A stretch of 5,440 nt of DNA, taken from NCBI GenBank assembly GCA_036377055.1, contig DASUZD010000054.1, positions 1 to 5,440 of the forward strand. Reading direction: 5' to 3'. Both the position numbers and the translations under genes were made by a program. Position 1 is the first letter of the stretch. Every line of letters starts with the position of its first letter. Origin of the DNA: DASUZD01 sp036377055. GTDB lineage: Bacteria; Actinomycetota; Thermoleophilia; Gaiellales; Gaiellaceae. The notes beneath the pieces are model-generated. The model was not told where the DNA came from and did not search any database. It saw only the letters and a list, made by a program, of their open reading frames with translations. This document shows positions 5,013-5,440 of this stretch, piece by piece.

Positions 5013-5440
5013 CTAACCGGCGGCGGCTGCGGCCAGGCGGCCGTCGCGCGCCGCGATGCCGGCCGCGGCGCGCCCGACGCCGAGCAGCGAGTCGTAGACG
5101 TCCTCGACGGCGCGCGCGTTCGCGGCGGGGTCGAAGCGGTGCCGCGCGTGCTCCGCCGCCGCCTCGCCGAGCCTCCGCCGCAGGCCGGCGTCCGCGATCA
5201 GAAGCCGGAGCGCCGCGGCGATCCCGCTCGGGCTCGCGTCGTCGAGCAGCAAGCCGGTCCGGTTCGGGAGGAGCACGCCGGCGCCGTCGGTCGAGCCGGA
5301 CGCGACGACGGGCTTGCCGTACGTCGCCGCCTCGAGCACCGGACGCCCGAGGCCGACGCCCTGGTTCGGGAAGGTGACGACGTCGAGCGCGCTGTAGATC
5401 TCGCCGGTCTCGGCGGTGAAGGGCAGGAAGGAGAAGTGCG
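5013..5440 (-). CDS. GT4-family glycosyltransferase, C-terminal part (5' end outside window)
   Basis: About 141 residues of the donor-binding domain of a GT-B glycosyltransferase are present; the frame is open to the window edge, so the ATG/GTG codons within it are not real starts. From the edge it reads HFSFLPFTAETGEIYSALD, then VVTFPNQGVGLG, RPVLEAATYGKPVVASG, GAGVLLPNRTGLLLDD and a helical end with LGEAAAEHARHRFD. These are the classic last strands and helices of Glycos_transf_1: the donor-loop glutamate in VLEAA, 'GKPVVAS', 'G.TGLLL', and the closing 'RFD...' helix. Many GT4 enzymes have EG(F/V)G.P.LEA, with a first glutamate eight residues before the second; here that position is Val within NQGVGLGRPVLE. 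It is the first visible gene of a leftward operon, followed without any gap by the signal peptidase-like gene and then by another GT4 enzyme. Confidence 0.9.
   Translation of the reverse strand, partial: HFSFLPFTAETGEIYSALDVVTFPNQGVGLGRPVLEAATYGKPVVASGSTDGAGVLLPNRTGLLLDDASPSGIAAALRLLIADAGLRRRLGEAAAEHARHRFDPAANARAVEDVYDSLLGVGRAAAGIAARDGRLAAAAAG

Overview
The window is very GC-rich, with dense, tightly packed genes and strong G/C preference at third codon positions. That composition, plus the families present (an actinobacterial-style signal peptidase I with a CDSR.WG box, GT4 glycosyltransferases and a PF01637-type ATPase), suggests a high-GC actinobacterium, perhaps of the Thermoleophilia (Gaiellales/Solirubrobacterales) type. 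The taxonomic call is inference. The locus looks like part of an extracellular polysaccharide or glycan assembly region.

Left part, plus strand. The last 36 codons of an unidentified enzyme end at 112. A decayed stretch follows (113-561) in which a small coding sequence appears to be broken by a frameshift near 432-438 and ends at 527. Next come two clean, closely spaced genes: a NodB/CE4-type polysaccharide deacetylase family protein (562-1338) and a PAPS-dependent sulfotransferase (1349-2269). Together they suggest modification of a glycan by deacetylation and sulfation.

Middle, minus strand. An AAA+ ATPase of the 'archaeal ATPase' type (3329 down to 2278) converges on the sulfotransferase with only 8 bp between the two stops. 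It is broken in two ways. The part of the ATPase domain before the P-loop is missing, and a frameshift near 2709-2714 separates the ATPase core from the C-terminal helical and winged-helix part. Its truncated 5' side abuts a 15-bp tandem repeat (about 3349-3408) that overlaps the end of the next gene.

Right part, minus strand. Three genes form an apparent operon transcribed leftwards: a GT4 glycosyltransferase whose 5' end lies outside the window (5440-5013), a signal peptidase I-like protein (5012-4575, no gap), and a second GT4 glycosyltransferase (4578-3400, overlapping by about 4 bp if it starts at CTG). The signal peptidase homologue has lost the catalytic lysine and has a degenerate Ser box, so it may not be an active protease. 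The second glycosyltransferase contains, inside its coding sequence, a short cluster of GGGGTCAGACCCC / GGGGACAGACCC palindrome-like motifs resembling REP elements.

No RNA genes, CRISPR arrays, intact insertion sequences or convincing promoters or terminators were seen. I did not find a clear new multi-gene system. The most notable items are the degenerate signal peptidase in a glycan operon, the doubly broken ATPase with its junction repeat, and the REP-like block in the glycosyltransferase.
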